Part shown: in pieces, positions 23,739-35,902 of the stretch
Layout: each line of letters starts with the position of its first letter
How positions within the stretch are numbered: the stretch's first letter is position 1
Source of the DNA: Byssothecium circinans
Lineage: Eukaryota; Ascomycota; Dothideomycetes; Pleosporales; Massarinaceae
Direction: 5' to 3'
Length of the DNA: 64,000 nt
Assembly: GCA_010015675.1 (NCBI GenBank)
Contig: ML976996.1
Span: forward strand, 221,736-285,735
Translations under genes and position numbers: made by a program
Notes under the pieces: model-generated
The model's input: the letters and a program-made list of their open reading frames with translations, nothing else
The model's database searches: none
What the model was told of the DNA's origin: nothing

Positions 23739-26700
23739 CTACCTCCCAAACCCAACCGTCCCATTCCCCATTCCCCCACCCACGCTATGGCTCTCCGGCG
23801 GCCCATTATGACTCGTAACCCCACCCCCCAAATCCAGCATAACCTTCTGCAACACAACATTAGCCTCTACAAGCCATAACCTCAACGTATGTTTCCCGGC
23901 CTTCACCTCCCCCCAGTTCGTCGTATTCAACCACGCGTTCTGCGCCACCGCTGTCCCCCACCCCACCGGGAAATCAGGTTGTTTTTGATCAATCACGTAC
24001 TGCCTCTTCTTCTCGGGCAGATCGTCTATCTGCGCGATATACGCGAGCGGCGCTTTCGGATTGATGTTTAGAGTTGGCGAGAGCACGAGCGTGAGGTTCA
24101 ATCCTTTTGACGAGGTTGTAGAGGTAAAGGTGTAGAAATCGTATTCGAGCATGGGTGCGGTGGAAGAAGAGAGCGATTCAGCGAGCGGGGAGGAGAGTTT
24201 CAGCGCGGAGAGTGTGCGGCCGTAGTGTGGGAGGACGGTGTAGGAGAGGTTTCCGCGGGGCGTGAGGCGTGTGTAGTGTTCAGCTTCGAAGGCGAGGGCG
24301 CCTGCAGATTCGACAAAGCCGGCTGTGAAGGATGAGGGGATTGCGGTGTTGTTGACTTGCAGGTTGATGGTTGGACGGCCGCCTTGGGTGCCGTAGTCAT
24401 TGGAACTACTTACATTTAGGGCGATCTTTTTTCCGTAGTTGGAAGGGACTTGGGCCCAGTCGATGTCGACGTAGACGCGGACGTCGGAGGAGTTGGGGGT
24501 GATGCGGCCGGAGGATTGCGAGAGTTTGATGAAGGGTTCGGTGGTGATGTTCCAGCTGAAGGTTTCGGTGCCGATGGAGAAGATGTCGAGCCAGCGTTTG
24601 GGCGTGTAGGGTGTCATGGCGGGGAGGTCAAGAGAGCTGCCACCATTGCTGTGCCAGATGTCGTCGCCGGGGACGGTGGCGTTGGAGCCTTCGACTGCGA
24701 CGCCCATGTCGCCGGATAGAGCGCGTTCGGAGGTTTGCACCCAGCGGAGGAAAGGGGTTGTTTGGCGCATGGGTTGTTGCCTGTTATATGTGGTCAGCGT
24801 TTACATTGTAGGGAGGAAGAGTCGGGGAAGACTTACCAGTATCCTTGGTATCCAAGATGCGTCTGATCCATCATATGATTCCACTTGCCATTGAACAGCT
24901 TGTGATATTTCCGCGTCAACTCATGATCCGTGCCCATGCCCTTAATAACATCCTGCATCCAAACATTCGCACTATTCCTTCCTTGGCCCGAGTATATCTG
25001 GTTCCTGGCGCCGCCGACCTGTACAGCAACGAAGTTGCCACCGGCAAGCACAGGATGCAAGATCATCTCATAGAAAGCACCTTGCTGTGGTTCAGGAAGG
25101 CCATCGTACACGTCTTGCGCCTGATCGGCAAGGGTTCGCCACTGCACCAATAATTTGTCCGCTTCTTCGTAGTTGAGGATGCTGTAGCTGCTTGGCTCCA
25201 CCCACTCGAATTTGCGCATGCTGGCGAGGAAGCCGTACTTGTCAATTATATTGGAAATTGCGGTTGCGTGCTCTTCGTCAAAGTTGCGCTTGGCCCAGTT
25301 CTCGATCCATTTGGGAACTGAAAGCTCGTCGTACGCGTCCATGTCATAGGCTATATCGAACCAGTGACTAATGGGGATCTCGTAGGGCTTGATGTCGCCA
25401 ACATTGACTATCCAGATACGATCAGCATCACGGGCGCGAGCGAGAGACATTTGCTCGTATGTCTTTTGCAGCTGAATGGTGTTGATCCACTTGTAGTTTC
25501 GCGAGTCGCCGACATAGTCGAAATGCTACCAAATGTTAGTCGCGAAGCTTGGATCTAATAGGCCATCGTAAAGCGAGACTCACATAGTATACACCAGCTC
25601 CCCCCGACCGCTTCTTCTCGTCACCAACGGGGAGTCTTCGAATGTTTTGCCAATTGTCCTCAGTCCACAGCAGAGTGACATGGTCTGGAACCTTCATGCC
25701 AGCCTCGAAATAATCTTGCACTTCCTTGTACAGGCACCACATCTGCGCAACTTTGGTCGAATCGCCCCAGACCTTGTCCATAATCTCCTGTTGGGCCTCA
25801 ACGACAGCTTCGAGCACGCTCGTCTGGACATCCGAAGACATTGCAGTGTCGTGGTAGCCTCGCATACCGACTGTGACGACGTTCTCGTAGGGTTGAGCAC
25901 GCATCGCACCCTCCATGAAATATTTGTATAGCGTGGCGTTGTTCGTAGCCCACTGCCAGCCAGACTCGCTTCCCTTCGCCACTTTGTTCCATTCCTGAGT
26001 GGCGCGAACCATGGGTTCAGTGTGCGAGCTGCCCATCACGATACCGTACTCATCGGCGAGGGGTTGATTGCGCGGATCGTCGACATTAAACATGCCATTC
26101 CACATCGCAGGCCAGAGATAATTTGCCCTGCTTCGGAGGAGGAGTTCGAAGACATGAGAGTAGAATTCAGCACCGAAAGCGCACCCATACGCAGACTTTG
26201 GGTACTTGGCGTTGGCCCAGCCAGTTAAAGCTGGTGCTTCGTCGTTGATGAAGAAGCCTCTGTATTTGACCGTGGGGGTCTTTTGAACTTTGGTCGTTCG
26301 GAGGGCGTAGATGTCGCTGTGAGACTTGGGAGGGACGTCTGCAAACCAATGCCAGGGGGATACACCAATCTGTTCGGACACATCGTAGAGACCGTAGATG
26401 GTGCCGCGCTTGTCACTTCCTATGTCGCAATTAGGCCTCCAAAATAGATGATAAACGAAGACACTCACCAACAATGACCAGAGCTTCATCCGTCCTATTG
26501 GCAGGATTCTTGACAATAGTACTAATATACGCCTCCCATTTGCCTTCAATACCGCTAACATCAAGCTTTCCACTCTTGACCAAAGCATCGATGAGGCTCG
26601 AATTCCCAAGCGTCCCCGCAATGATCGTTCCACCCCCCTTGGGAGCGACCGTATAGTTTCCCGTCGTATTTGATCCCCCACCAACGCTCCAATCACTGCT

Positions 26701-27009
26701 AATTCCAGTGACATTGAAAATGGTCGAAGCATTCGCCGCGCCCGTCCCAACAGTACCCAACGAGCCATTGACCCCAGTAACACGTCCAAAATCAACCGCA
26801 ACGTCATGTGCCGCGCGCAACACGCCGGGCCAATCCGCCGCATCGAGGATCAAGCTCACGGGCGAGCTCTTCGTAGCGAGAAGGTAGCTTCCATTGCCAG
26901 CCTTGAAATCGACGGTAGGTTTCCGATCCTGAGATAATTGACCAGCAGCCGAGACGCAAGCCGACAGCGAAAGGAAGCTCAACAGAGCTCTTGAACAGAA
27001 GAACTCCAT
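23739..27009 (-). CDS. Secreted xylan alpha-1,2-glucuronidase, glycoside hydrolase family 115
   Basis: Four exons: 27009-26469, 26419-25584, 25525-24837 and 24780-23739, giving 1035 aa, the usual size for GH115. Introns are 49-59 bp with GTGAGT or GTAAGT donors. Residues 1-22 are a signal peptide (ALLSFLSLSACVSAAG). The GH115 core follows, with characteristic stretches SDKRGTIYGLYDVSEQIGVS, WHWFADVPPK, YRGFFINDEAPALTGW and RANYLWPAMWNGMF, then a beta-rich C-terminal region carrying several N-glycosylation sequons. GH115 enzymes release (4-O-methyl)glucuronic acid from glucuronoxylan side chains, so this suggests the organism degrades plant hemicellulose. No linked xylanase gene is visible in the window. 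Confidence 0.93.
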
Positions 27010-28189
27010 AGCTTAGTTCGGACCGAAGGTACCCTGACGAGCAGCAGTCGAGGAATTATCGGAGCTATCTCGCCTTCCACATTTCCCACGATGGGGGCAT
27101 CTACAGCCTTATATTGCATCTCCCAAGCCATTCATTGAACCAATACATGGTGCCAATGCTCCTAGTAGCGCATCTGCATCGTCCGAGCCACACGCCAGGC
27201 TCAATTCCCAGGAACCGTTCACTGGAAATGCGGGCCAAGGAGGGTAGATCCCGGTTATTGTATGGTTAAATAGCACATGGAGTCATGTTCTGTGCAGATG
27301 TTCTGGAAAAAGTGAAGAGCTAGATCCTTGGCTGTGCTGCCAGGGACCATCGTGTTCATATAATGTAGCTGCACGATAGATGATGATGACGCTATGCGAT
27401 GGTGTTCTGTGGTTAGCTTTCAAGCCTGGTGAGAACGAGGGGCGAGTGAATTTTTCCGGTGCTAAGTGGTGCGAACGCATGGTTCACTGCGTCGCAATGG
27501 TAGTTCGAAGGTCTTGCTGGATGACTGGCGTGGAGTCGGTCCTCGGACCGATGGAGTGGGATGAGAGTCGGGATGAATGGCTAAATGATGGGGTCTCCAC
27601 GTTACGCTAGACTTTCTCCAATTCTACAATCCCACTTTTCCAGATTCCGTCATATCGAATTGCAGTCCCCCGTGAACTACAAGACTGCCGATGGGCATGT
27701 CTGCGGCTGGCGCAAATATCGACCAACCATTCAACTTTTCATCCATGTTTATACTTTTTCGCGCCCCGCATCAGTAGTGTTGCTCCATTTCGTGCAAAAT
27801 TCGTACCATTGGAGATGTGTTCGCCGTTCCAGGTCCTCTGGATCCGGTGAGGCACGGCAAATGTTGGGGGCTGTTGGAGATATATGCAGCTGGCTAGACC
27901 ACGATCACAAAAAATGCCAACCTCAACATCACAAACGGACGAGGCTAAGAGCAAAATACCTCACTCAAGTGAGGTTTACTCCCATGTTCTGCCCAACCAT
28001 CGTCCGTTTCCTAAAGGAAAACCCCATACAGTCGTAGCAAATGCGACTACTGAAGATTGCGACATTCTCTATCAATGATCGGGACGGAGAGGAGAGCTGC
28101 CTGCTAGCATGTGTGGGGATTTCCTTGAGCAATCTGCATCTCGCCGGAGGTCTACTTGACCGAGGCGTGTGAATCGTTTTCGGGCACGT
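27010..28189. other. Intergenic region, promoter of the GH115 gene
   Basis: 1.2 kb with no recognisable gene. It contains the promoter of the GH115 gene on the minus strand and the 3' flank of the kinase-like gene. No clear TATA box found. Confidence 0.4.
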
Positions 28190-29457
28190 TCATTTGCTCA
28201 GTGCAGCATGCTGAAGTGCCTTGTACTCCTTCGACGTGAGCACCTGCTCCGCTGACAAGCGGTTCTGGAAGTTTGGTGCAAGTAAAATCTGGATGAGAGC
28301 CTTGACCTCAGGCATGGTGCCCAGTCTCCGCAAGACCTCCCTAAGAGGCCGTGCTGGGACGTGCATGCTCCCGTCATCGCCATCATCGGGCTGCGTGAGA
28401 AGTACTCGACCCAGCTCGTACATCGACTTTATATCACTGGCGACACCAGCCGGCGGATCGACCGCCTGTTCGTTCTCCGTCTCCACCAACTTGATCATCT
28501 TGGCAATGCACCATGCGTCCGCAAAGATGGGCGGTTTGACGTCGTGTGGGCCAAGGACTCCTGGTTGAAGCCACGAGATGATTGTGGATCCCACAGAATA
28601 CACGTCCGACACGTGGCGACAGCCATATCCAGCCCAGACCTCGGGAGCGCGCATGGCCAGCGGCTGCATTTGCACCTGGTCGAAGACGTCTGGTTGACCT
28701 GGAGAATTGCAGGTTTAGTATGTATATCCCATAGGGTTCGGAACGAGAGGATGGATACTTACAGAGGCCCATGTCTGAGATCTTTACTATCGGCATTCGT
28801 CCGTCGACGTTAGAGCATAGTACATTATCGGGCTTACAATCTGCAGTAGATGTCAGTTTCTCGGGTTGAGACAGGGGAATTTCCAGCTGCTCAGGCTTGA
28901 TCGGTCTTCCAGACTCACCCGTCCAGACATTTTTTGTGAGACCAATGTCTTTTACGCCTCCCAACATGCCCTCGAAGAGCGCGGCCATGAAGACAGGATT
29001 ATCCTTGTACTTAGCCGGATCAAGTGCGCTCAGTGGCACGTCGAAATGTTCCAGTACGAGACAGTAGGGATTCGACTGCACTGCTTCTTCAAAGGCAGCG
29101 GTGTTGCCATGGAAGCCATTTTCGCTTATGTCCTGATTGATCTCATCGTATAGAGACCGGATGTGGCGGCTCTGATAGATTGCTCGCCTATCGAATGCCT
29201 CGCGCTCTCTTCTGAGCCACCTTTGCCTTTTGGCCGTGGCGGTTTTGATGATGGCCCTGACAGACCACGCATTAGACACTACCATTCTCTGATAGTACGC
29301 AGCATACTTACCACTTCGCCGGCCTTTGGTATCTGGAGTTGTTAAGAATTTCGGCTTTCCAGACCGTAGAGAGAACAGTCTGGTTCAGCTGAAGCCGTTC
29401 CACGAGTTTGTAGGTATATTTGCCGCCGGTAAGGAATTTGCCGACGCTGAACGACAT
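28190..29457 (-). CDS. Protein-kinase-like protein with degenerate catalytic motifs
   Basis: Four exons: 29457-29312, 29256-28919, 28840-28763 and 28698-28190, giving 356 aa; all introns have GTRAGT donors and CAG acceptors in matching phase. The kinase fold is recognised from the beta3 lysine (WAIIKTA, Lys53), the catalytic-loop region WTDCKPDNVL (Asp162, Lys164, Asn167), DMG in place of DFG at 184-186, and the APE motif (MRAPEVWAG). The Gly-rich loop is absent and the HRD His-Arg are Trp-Thr. Such short proteins form a lineage-expanded fungal kinase-like family of unknown function. The key Lys and Asp remain, so weak activity cannot be excluded; a pseudokinase is equally possible. Confidence 0.75.
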
Positions 29458-30191
29458 TATGGTGTCCGACGGATCTGCATTGTCGCCTTTCAGGTTCACC
29501 ACCACATTCAGAATGAGTGAGAATAGATGGTTTGAGTTGTGGCTGCCGATGTAATGAGATGGCAGGATAAATAATTCAGACACGCGCCAGGGTTCACAGG
29601 GGCGTGGGAGGTGGCTGAAGAAGAAAAGGCTGACAGGGGGGCGTTGAGCAACCCTCCACAATCTCCAGTAATAGCGTGCCAGACATCAAACGGCCCGTCC
29701 AAGTTGTTGAAGCCTCTCACGAGGTCAGTTCTTGGGATAGAGACGATAAGTTCGTCGAGAACTGTACGAGACTTTGGACAGAAGATTGTACGGTCAAACT
29801 CTGTGTTTGGAAGGGGCACCCCCTCTTCCACATCAAGTCCAAATGTGAGATACGGAAATCCGATGAAGTATGTAGTGGTATATCGCTGAAATACCAATGA
29901 TGTGTCTCTCTTCCACGGACTCATGTTCTTCAATACTCGAATTTATTGGATGCGATATCAGTTGACCTCGGCACGATAAGAATTCCGTTTTTCAGCTTAG
30001 CGCCCTCTCACACCCCGAACTTTTTGTCCCGCACAGCACTTGAGAAACACTACAAACAACCAACAGCGCCCACCACATCACCACCACACCACACCCACCC
30101 CTCTCGTGCCCGCCATCCTCCTCCACCGTTAGAACCCACACCCACTCCCACCTACCCATTACCCCAGGAAACCTCGCCCACCGCCCCCACA
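29458..30191. other. Divergent promoter region
   Basis: 734 bases between divergent ATGs. A minus-strand frame from an ATG near 29924 to 29508 (about 138 codons) overlaps the upstream leader of the kinase-like gene. It has no family resemblance, and I do not call it. The 150 bases before the ATG at 30192 are C/A-rich, a typical fungal leader. Confidence 0.4.
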
Positions 30192-30518
30192 ATGGCCCAA
30201 GGTGCCGTCAAAAAGTCCAAACCCACTTCCAAAAAGTACTTCCCACCTCCCCTCCCCTTTCCCCTCCCCTTTCCCCTCCCACATATTCCCCTGACTAACA
30301 CCCTCCCTAGACCCTCCCAAAAAGTGCAGCGTGGCTCCCGCATCATCAAGCCGAAAAAAGCATCCCTCATCTCGCAAAACAAAATCAAGCACAAGAGCAC
30401 CGCGGGGCTGACGGGCAAGACGGAGAAAATGCTCGCGGCGAAGGCGGGGCATTTGGAGATGTTGAAGGGCGGGAAGAGGGAGAAGAGGATTGAGAAGGAG
30501 GGGGTGAAGAAGGCTTGA
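30192..30518 (+). CDS. Small basic nuclear-type protein, DUF2462 (UPF0390) family
   Basis: Two exons: 30192-30235 and 30311-30518, giving 83 aa. The start [15 protein letters not shown] and the downstream [39 protein letters not shown] and Lys-rich tail match this family of small lysine-rich proteins, which includes the mammalian Leydig cell tumour 10-kDa protein homologue. The family is probably nuclear or nucleolar; its role is not established. The intron (75 bp) is very pyrimidine-rich, is a multiple of three and has no stop, so the unspliced message would also be readable through it. An upstream in-frame extension to about 29946 is Pro/Thr-rich leader and not coding. Confidence 0.85.
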   Translation: MAQGAVKKSKPTSKKYFPPPLPFPLPFPLPHIPLTNTLPRPSQKVQRGSRIIKPKKASLISQNKIKHKSTAGLTGKTEKMLAAKAGHLEMLKGGKREKRIEKEGVKKA

Positions 30519-30818
30519 TCTGAGGATCTTGGGGCTATGTGGGAGGTTGAGGAAAGCTTGCTAGGAGAAAATATGGGTGGGTGGCGCTCGTCGGTACGCG
30601 CGAGAGGGACGAGATATCACGATGGCAATTTTAGAGAGGGGATGACGAGGGAGCAATTCCTACGCGTGAGATGGTTAGGAGGGCGAACGCGGGAGGTTCA
30701 CTGAACAGGAAGGCTTGGAGCGAACAATCCATAAGAGAGGAACGGCATTCGAGCGGAATGCTCCCCAATGAGCTCTAAATGCCTATCAGAGGTACTAAGA
30801 ATACAAGACAAATACGGC
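30519..30818. other. Short convergent 3' intergenic region
   Basis: 300 bases between convergent stops; nothing recognised. Confidence 0.5.
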
Positions 30819-32390
30819 TCAAAGAACACCAGCACGAGCGGCTTCCCCACCACCGGCTTCAACGACCGCCTCCCGGGCTTTACCCCGTCCGAGACCGCCC
30901 TCACCAACGCCCATTCTGCGCGCAACGTATCGCTGAGCCACAATACCAACGCTGAGACTGATCATCTCCTCCATCCACTCAGCGACCCATTCGCGAGGGT
31001 CAACGCCGCCATCGTGTATAATTTGCTGGATCTCAGCAGGCACCTGCTCCTCCTCGCCCGCAGCCTCCGTCGCGGCCGGTGCATCTAGCCATTGCACCCA
31101 CTTCGCCGGGAATGACTGGCTGAGCGCCTTGTAGCTGATGCCATGGATCGGGTCGTGTAGGTAGATGGCGAATACAACCAACTCATCTTCCTCTTTCTGG
31201 TCTTCCACCCCGCCTTCCTTCTCCTCTGATGACTGAGATGCAGCGAATAGGTCTTGCGGCGCGGTGTAGCTAATTGCTTGGATAGCGAGGAAGATGTCGC
31301 TGCTTCGGACGGGGTTCGATTCGCTCAGGACCTCGGTCGCGTGCTTGGCTGCTTCTTCAACGCCCCCTCTTGCTGAGAAGAACTCATCCGCGTATGCCTC
31401 TGCACTGACCCTTGCCAGCTTTGTGCCTTCGACTAGCCCTTTGACAACGCTTAGGTCGCGCTTGTCTGTATGGCGCCACCACGGTCCGTCGTTCCACCCA
31501 CTGCCACCACCTCTGTAGCCATCTACCGAAGCACGTTGTGTTGACTCTGAACCGCGCTGGATGACGAGCAGATCGCCTCCCTCTACCTGTGACATGACTT
31601 GCGAGAACGTCTGGTAGATGATGGGGTCGAGCGAGGGGTAGCCGATCAGGTCGTGTGTGATGTGGATCTGTAGACGCTCGTGCTGTGAGATGGGAGGGGC
31701 GAGGGTGTGGAGGATGTTGGAGAAGGTCGGCATGGCACGCTTCTGTAGCTCACCACCTATATCATATTAGTTTGGACCCGGCATCGTAGAGGTGATAGGC
31801 GTACCAATGCCGCGCAGAGCTTCGACATTCAAGTTACCGCGCACCTGCTCCGCCCAACGTTGTGCCTCCTCATTCTTCTGAATCTCCGCGTACGCAGCTT
31901 CGGCGCGCTTTCGGGCAGCATCAGCAGTGGCCGTAGCCGTAGAGAGCAGCCCTCCCCACCACGAGCCTCCGGCCTGCTTTGGCTCTGGCGCTGGCTTGAC
32001 AGGCTCTTCTTGCGTGGGGGCAAAGCTCTGGTGGAACGACCGCGCGCTCTCTCCAGACTTCCTCGGTGCTTGAGCCTTGTCTTCGCTGGTGCGCGCTGAG
32101 CCGCTGGAGGACGGGGTCACGACGCCCGCTCGGCGAGGGTTGCTCGAGGTGGTGGAGGCGGACGACAGCTTCGGTGTGTTTGGGCGGCTCGACGGTTTGG
32201 GGGCTTCGGGCCGCTGGAACTTCTCCAAAGCCTCCAGCTCCTCCAGCTGCTTAAGCGCATCGAGGTCCTTCTTTGAACTCGGACGGGGAGCTTTGCTGGC
32301 TTTGGCCGTCTTGGGCGGGGGTGCCGCTGGCTCCTCCGCGCCCATCATCTCGAGCTCGGCGAGCTGTTCCTCGACCGTCTTCTCAGCCAT
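30819..32390 (-). CDS. MTC1: Maintenance of telomere capping protein 1 homologue (DUF5427)
   Basis: Two exons: 32390-31805 and 31756-30819, intron 31804-31757, giving 507 aa. The N-terminus is an acidic helical segment (EKTVEEQLAELEMMGAEE) followed by a disordered Ser/Pro/Lys stretch (to about 120). The conserved region begins at WWGGLLSTATATADAARKRA and continues through ISQHERLQIHITHDLIGYPS, LLVIQRGSES and HDPIHGISYKALSQSFPAKW, as in the fungal DUF5427/Mtc1 family. In budding yeast MTC1 was found through genetic interaction with cdc13-1, and the protein is cytosolic or vesicle-associated; a direct telomere role is not established. The 492-bp gap to the next gene's ATG suggests a shared promoter. 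The symbol is transferred by family resemblance. Confidence 0.75.
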
Positions 32391-32882
32391 GGGGAGAGTG
32401 ACAGTGACAATCAATTAATTGTTGGCGGGGGACGTAATTGTATTGTGTCCGACAGAAGCTATTGTGACGTGAGTGACGCGAACAGCTCGAGGCAACTGCT
32501 CATATGTTGCTGACAGCTGACACTGATTGGCTGCTACTTGGGGAATTCACGTGACGTGGCTGGCTCGGGATTCGTTGGTTCAATGTCGGTTTTGCAATGC
32601 CCTCAAGACAAAGATCAACCACATCAGCTGTAGCAACGTCGCAATTACTTGCATCGCCGGACTCGCAGCATCTCTGCCGCATCTTGGATAGCCATTTCCC
32701 TCCTTCTTTCGTCACTGCGCCGGCATTTCATTCTCTCCATCTGCGTTTGCATGCTCCCGTCACCCTGAAGGCAAGTGATCCACGCTACCACACCACTGCG
32801 CCGGAACCTTGACTACAATTCCAACTTCAATCCTTCAAATACCACCCCTATATTCGATACATTCGACACATCCATTACACCA
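32391..32882. promoter_or_regulatory. Bidirectional promoter with E-box and CCAAT-type motif
   Basis: 492 bases between two divergent ATGs. It holds TCACGTGA at 32547-32554, a reverse CCAAT (gattgg) near 32524, and TGACG half-sites near 32466 and 32553. Two housekeeping-type genes with no room for separate promoters probably share it. Motif identification only. Confidence 0.4.
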
Positions 32883-35800
32883 ATGCCGGGCCCCAGGAAT
32901 CTTCCTGCGCGCTCGTCGCTACGGCGAAACGCCCCCAAGGAAGAGGAAGCTCCTATGCAGACCCGTTCGGGAAGGGGAACCAAGTCAGCCGCCAAACCAG
33001 AGAAGCCCGACATTGTCTCACCGAGAACTACTAAGCAGTCCTTCATCGAGCCGCCGCTCACAAGGAAAGGCACCAGGACAACATCCACCGTCTCCAACTA
33101 TGCAAAACTTGACTCCGCACCCGATGTCTATGCCACGTATGAATCACCCTACTTCATGGTCTTTGGCCTTACGCCCGAGTTCTTCGACACTATTAAAGAG
33201 CAGAAGGGAACCAGAAAATCAAAACAAAATGCCCGGTCTGAACTTCCCGCGCTGAACACTCTGTTCACTCACACCGAAGAGGAAGAGAGTTCCAGTTCCG
33301 ATTCTGAAGAGAGCGATGAACCCGTGCCAGCCCGTCCCGTAGTGACCAGGGGTCGTGGACGTGGTCGCGGCAGCCGAGGCGGTCGCGGACGGGGTGGCCG
33401 TGGTAGAGGAAGCCGAGGAGGCAGAGGACGAGGTGCCAGTGTCGCTGCGCGAACTACTTCTCCTCTACGAACGCGACCATCTCGCACTGCAGCTCCCGTG
33501 TTTCCGCTTACAGAAGAGGATGATGAGGAACCGTCCAATCAGGGCTCGCCAATGGTCGATGCCAAGACATCGCCCGAACCGGAAGCGGAAGACGTTGAGC
33601 AAACGGCTGCCGGAGAGCAATCTCAGTCCGAACATGAAGACGACGGAGACGATGAAGATACTTCCATGAAGGAAGATCAGGATGACTCGTTCTCTCCTGT
33701 CACTCCGCCGGGCAATCCACCGCCTACACTTGTTGAAGCTTACAACGACCCATCCATGTCCATTCCAGTACCGACATTACCTACCATCTCTAAGCCATCT
33801 TTAGCGAAGGACTCACCCTCAGCGACGCCTAAAGGAAACGCGTCGCCCCCTTCAGAAACTGCTCTCCCGACACTGCTTCTGCCTGAAGAAGACATGCTTT
33901 CTGATTCAGACCTGCACGAGCCATGGATAGAAGATCAGCCGGTACCGATGGAGGCGGAATGCGAAGACCGTGCCGATTTTCTGCTCAAGACGCGATATAA
34001 ACCCTTGACCGATGTTTCAGACATTATTGCTTCGTTAACCAAGTACCCCATTTCCCAACGCAGCACAGAGAGTCTATACGCTCTTGCCGAGAACACACAG
34101 ACGATTCTCAAAGCTTGGCAGGATCAGTATCTCGAGCTGGATGCAAAGGTAGGTTTTACTGTACCCATCATGCAGTTCCTCCGCTAATTAATTAGACTGC
34201 ACCACATGCGCATCCACCCAAGAAGCCTTGCAATGGTGGCCGTATACCAATGGATCATCAGCAGTTCGAGGGCATGAAGGAAGCCGATCTATATGGTTAT
34301 AATTATGATCCTAAAAAACTGCCAGAAGCGCAGGACCCGTTCGCCCAGCGCCCAGGGCACGAGAAGTCGGGCGGTCGGGAACTTCGCCAGCGCCGAACTC
34401 GCGACATGCTTGATTCTGCTGCCCCCAGCGAAGAGGAGGAGGAAGAAGGGGACGAATCTCGCTCAACTAAGCGACAGCGTCGCGCCACTCGCCCTTTCGA
34501 GAGCAGCGATCAAGGCACGGGTACCAACACGCCAAAGAAGAAGCACAATGGTTGGGGCGGCGCGCGCAAGAAGGGTGTTAGCAAGTATGCGAAACCTACC
34601 GCATCCGCTACTCCAGAGCCCGAAGCGCAAGGACGTGGCAAACGTACAAAGACTGCGCACCTCGCAGTTCACTCGCGTATTCAAGAGATACGCGGTGAAT
34701 CAGCCGTTGCTAGTTCTGGCGATGAAGGCTCCGACGCAAACTCAGGCGATGCGGATGAACAACCTACTCCGCCACATCAGAAACGGGGTCGTCCTGCGGG
34801 GAGTAAGAACGTCGGTAGACGAAGCGACTACGGCCAGAAGAAGGGTCCGAGAAAGCGTATGCACGAGGAAGAAGTCGATCTACCTGCACGTATCGCTAAT
34901 CTAAATGCACAGCTCGCAATGCTGAAGTCCATGAGTGAGGGCCAAGGTCAATTCACGATCGACGCGCCTGTGGGAACGAGCGTTGGGAAACCAGTAGCCG
35001 GTCTCCACGCCACCGAAACCGTCTTCCAAGCAACGCCACAGCCTCCTGGCATCACTGAACCAGCCAACCTGGAACGGTCGGTAAAAGCGCAAACACCAGA
35101 TACATACATGAACACGACTCCTTTAAGTCAGTATGGCACGCCGTACGCTGACGACTCGGGGGCCAACTCGGCGTCAGGTTCACGAAAGAAACCGCGCGTG
35201 AAAAGTGAGAAACGGAGTCAGTCGATGACTATCTGGTGGGCTGAGCGCAAAGCTCGTCAAAAAGAGTTGGACGAGAAGAGTGGAACGCCTCTCAAATCTA
35301 CATCCAGGTCGAGCTCATCTACGGGCCGTAGGGGTGGAAGAGGGGGCCGAACCTCAGACACCCATCCGCGACCGACATCATCACACCATGAACCAGGACC
35401 CCAATATGCGCCTCAATTGAATCCCCAGGAGATGTACAGCGTCCATCAGGTAGTCCCGCCGCCGCCTCATTCATACTCAGCATCCTCGCCAACAGAAGGC
35501 TACATAACCTATCCTCACCCGCCAGGAATGCTCATGCAATCACCTCTCACAGCGCTACCGTCCGGCTCCAGCGCTGGACCTCCTCCACCACCACCACCAC
35601 CACCACCACCATCTAGCGCTGCTGTCAACGCCCAGGGTCGTGCCCTCGCACCCGCACCTCAGATGCCCCCTCAACTAACATCATACCCGTCCCCATTCGG
35701 GCCTCGCACTGCGCCGCGTCCCAAGAGCAATGGACCGCCGCCACTTGCACCGGCTCCTGCAGCTCCTCCGATACATGTTAGCCCCTACGGACCATCTCCA

Positions 35801-35902
35801 CCGGGGCCTCAAACACCAGTTGTGAGAGAGATGCCGTTCAAGATCATGGTCCCTGGACCGCCACCTTCGCAGCAGCAAGAAGGGAGGAGGGAGAGTCGGT
35901 AG
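32883..35902 (+). CDS. Nuclear-type disordered protein with RGG box and proline-rich tail
   Basis: Two exons: 32883-34148 and 34196-35902, with a 47-bp intron (GTAGGT to TTAG), giving 990 aa. Ordered islands are few: SPYFMVFGLTPEFFDTIKEQ (about 95-115), a helical segment near 370-425, and YGYNYDPKKLPEAQDPFAQR. Residues about 156-190 form an RGG/RGR box, often RNA-binding and arginine-methylated. Acidic Ser/Glu tracts and basic clusters (STKRQRRATR; KKGPRKRM; RKKPRVKSEKR) suggest nuclear location. The C-terminal 200 residues are Pro-rich with a run of eleven prolines (about 884-894) encoded by CCA/CCT repeats. I do not recognise the family. A chromatin or RNA role is inference from composition. 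Confidence 0.75.

Noticed and set aside
29508..29924. Minus-strand frame of about 138 codons upstream of the kinase-like gene
   Set aside because: No family features, overlaps the leader of the kinase-like gene, and has no matching splice link to it.
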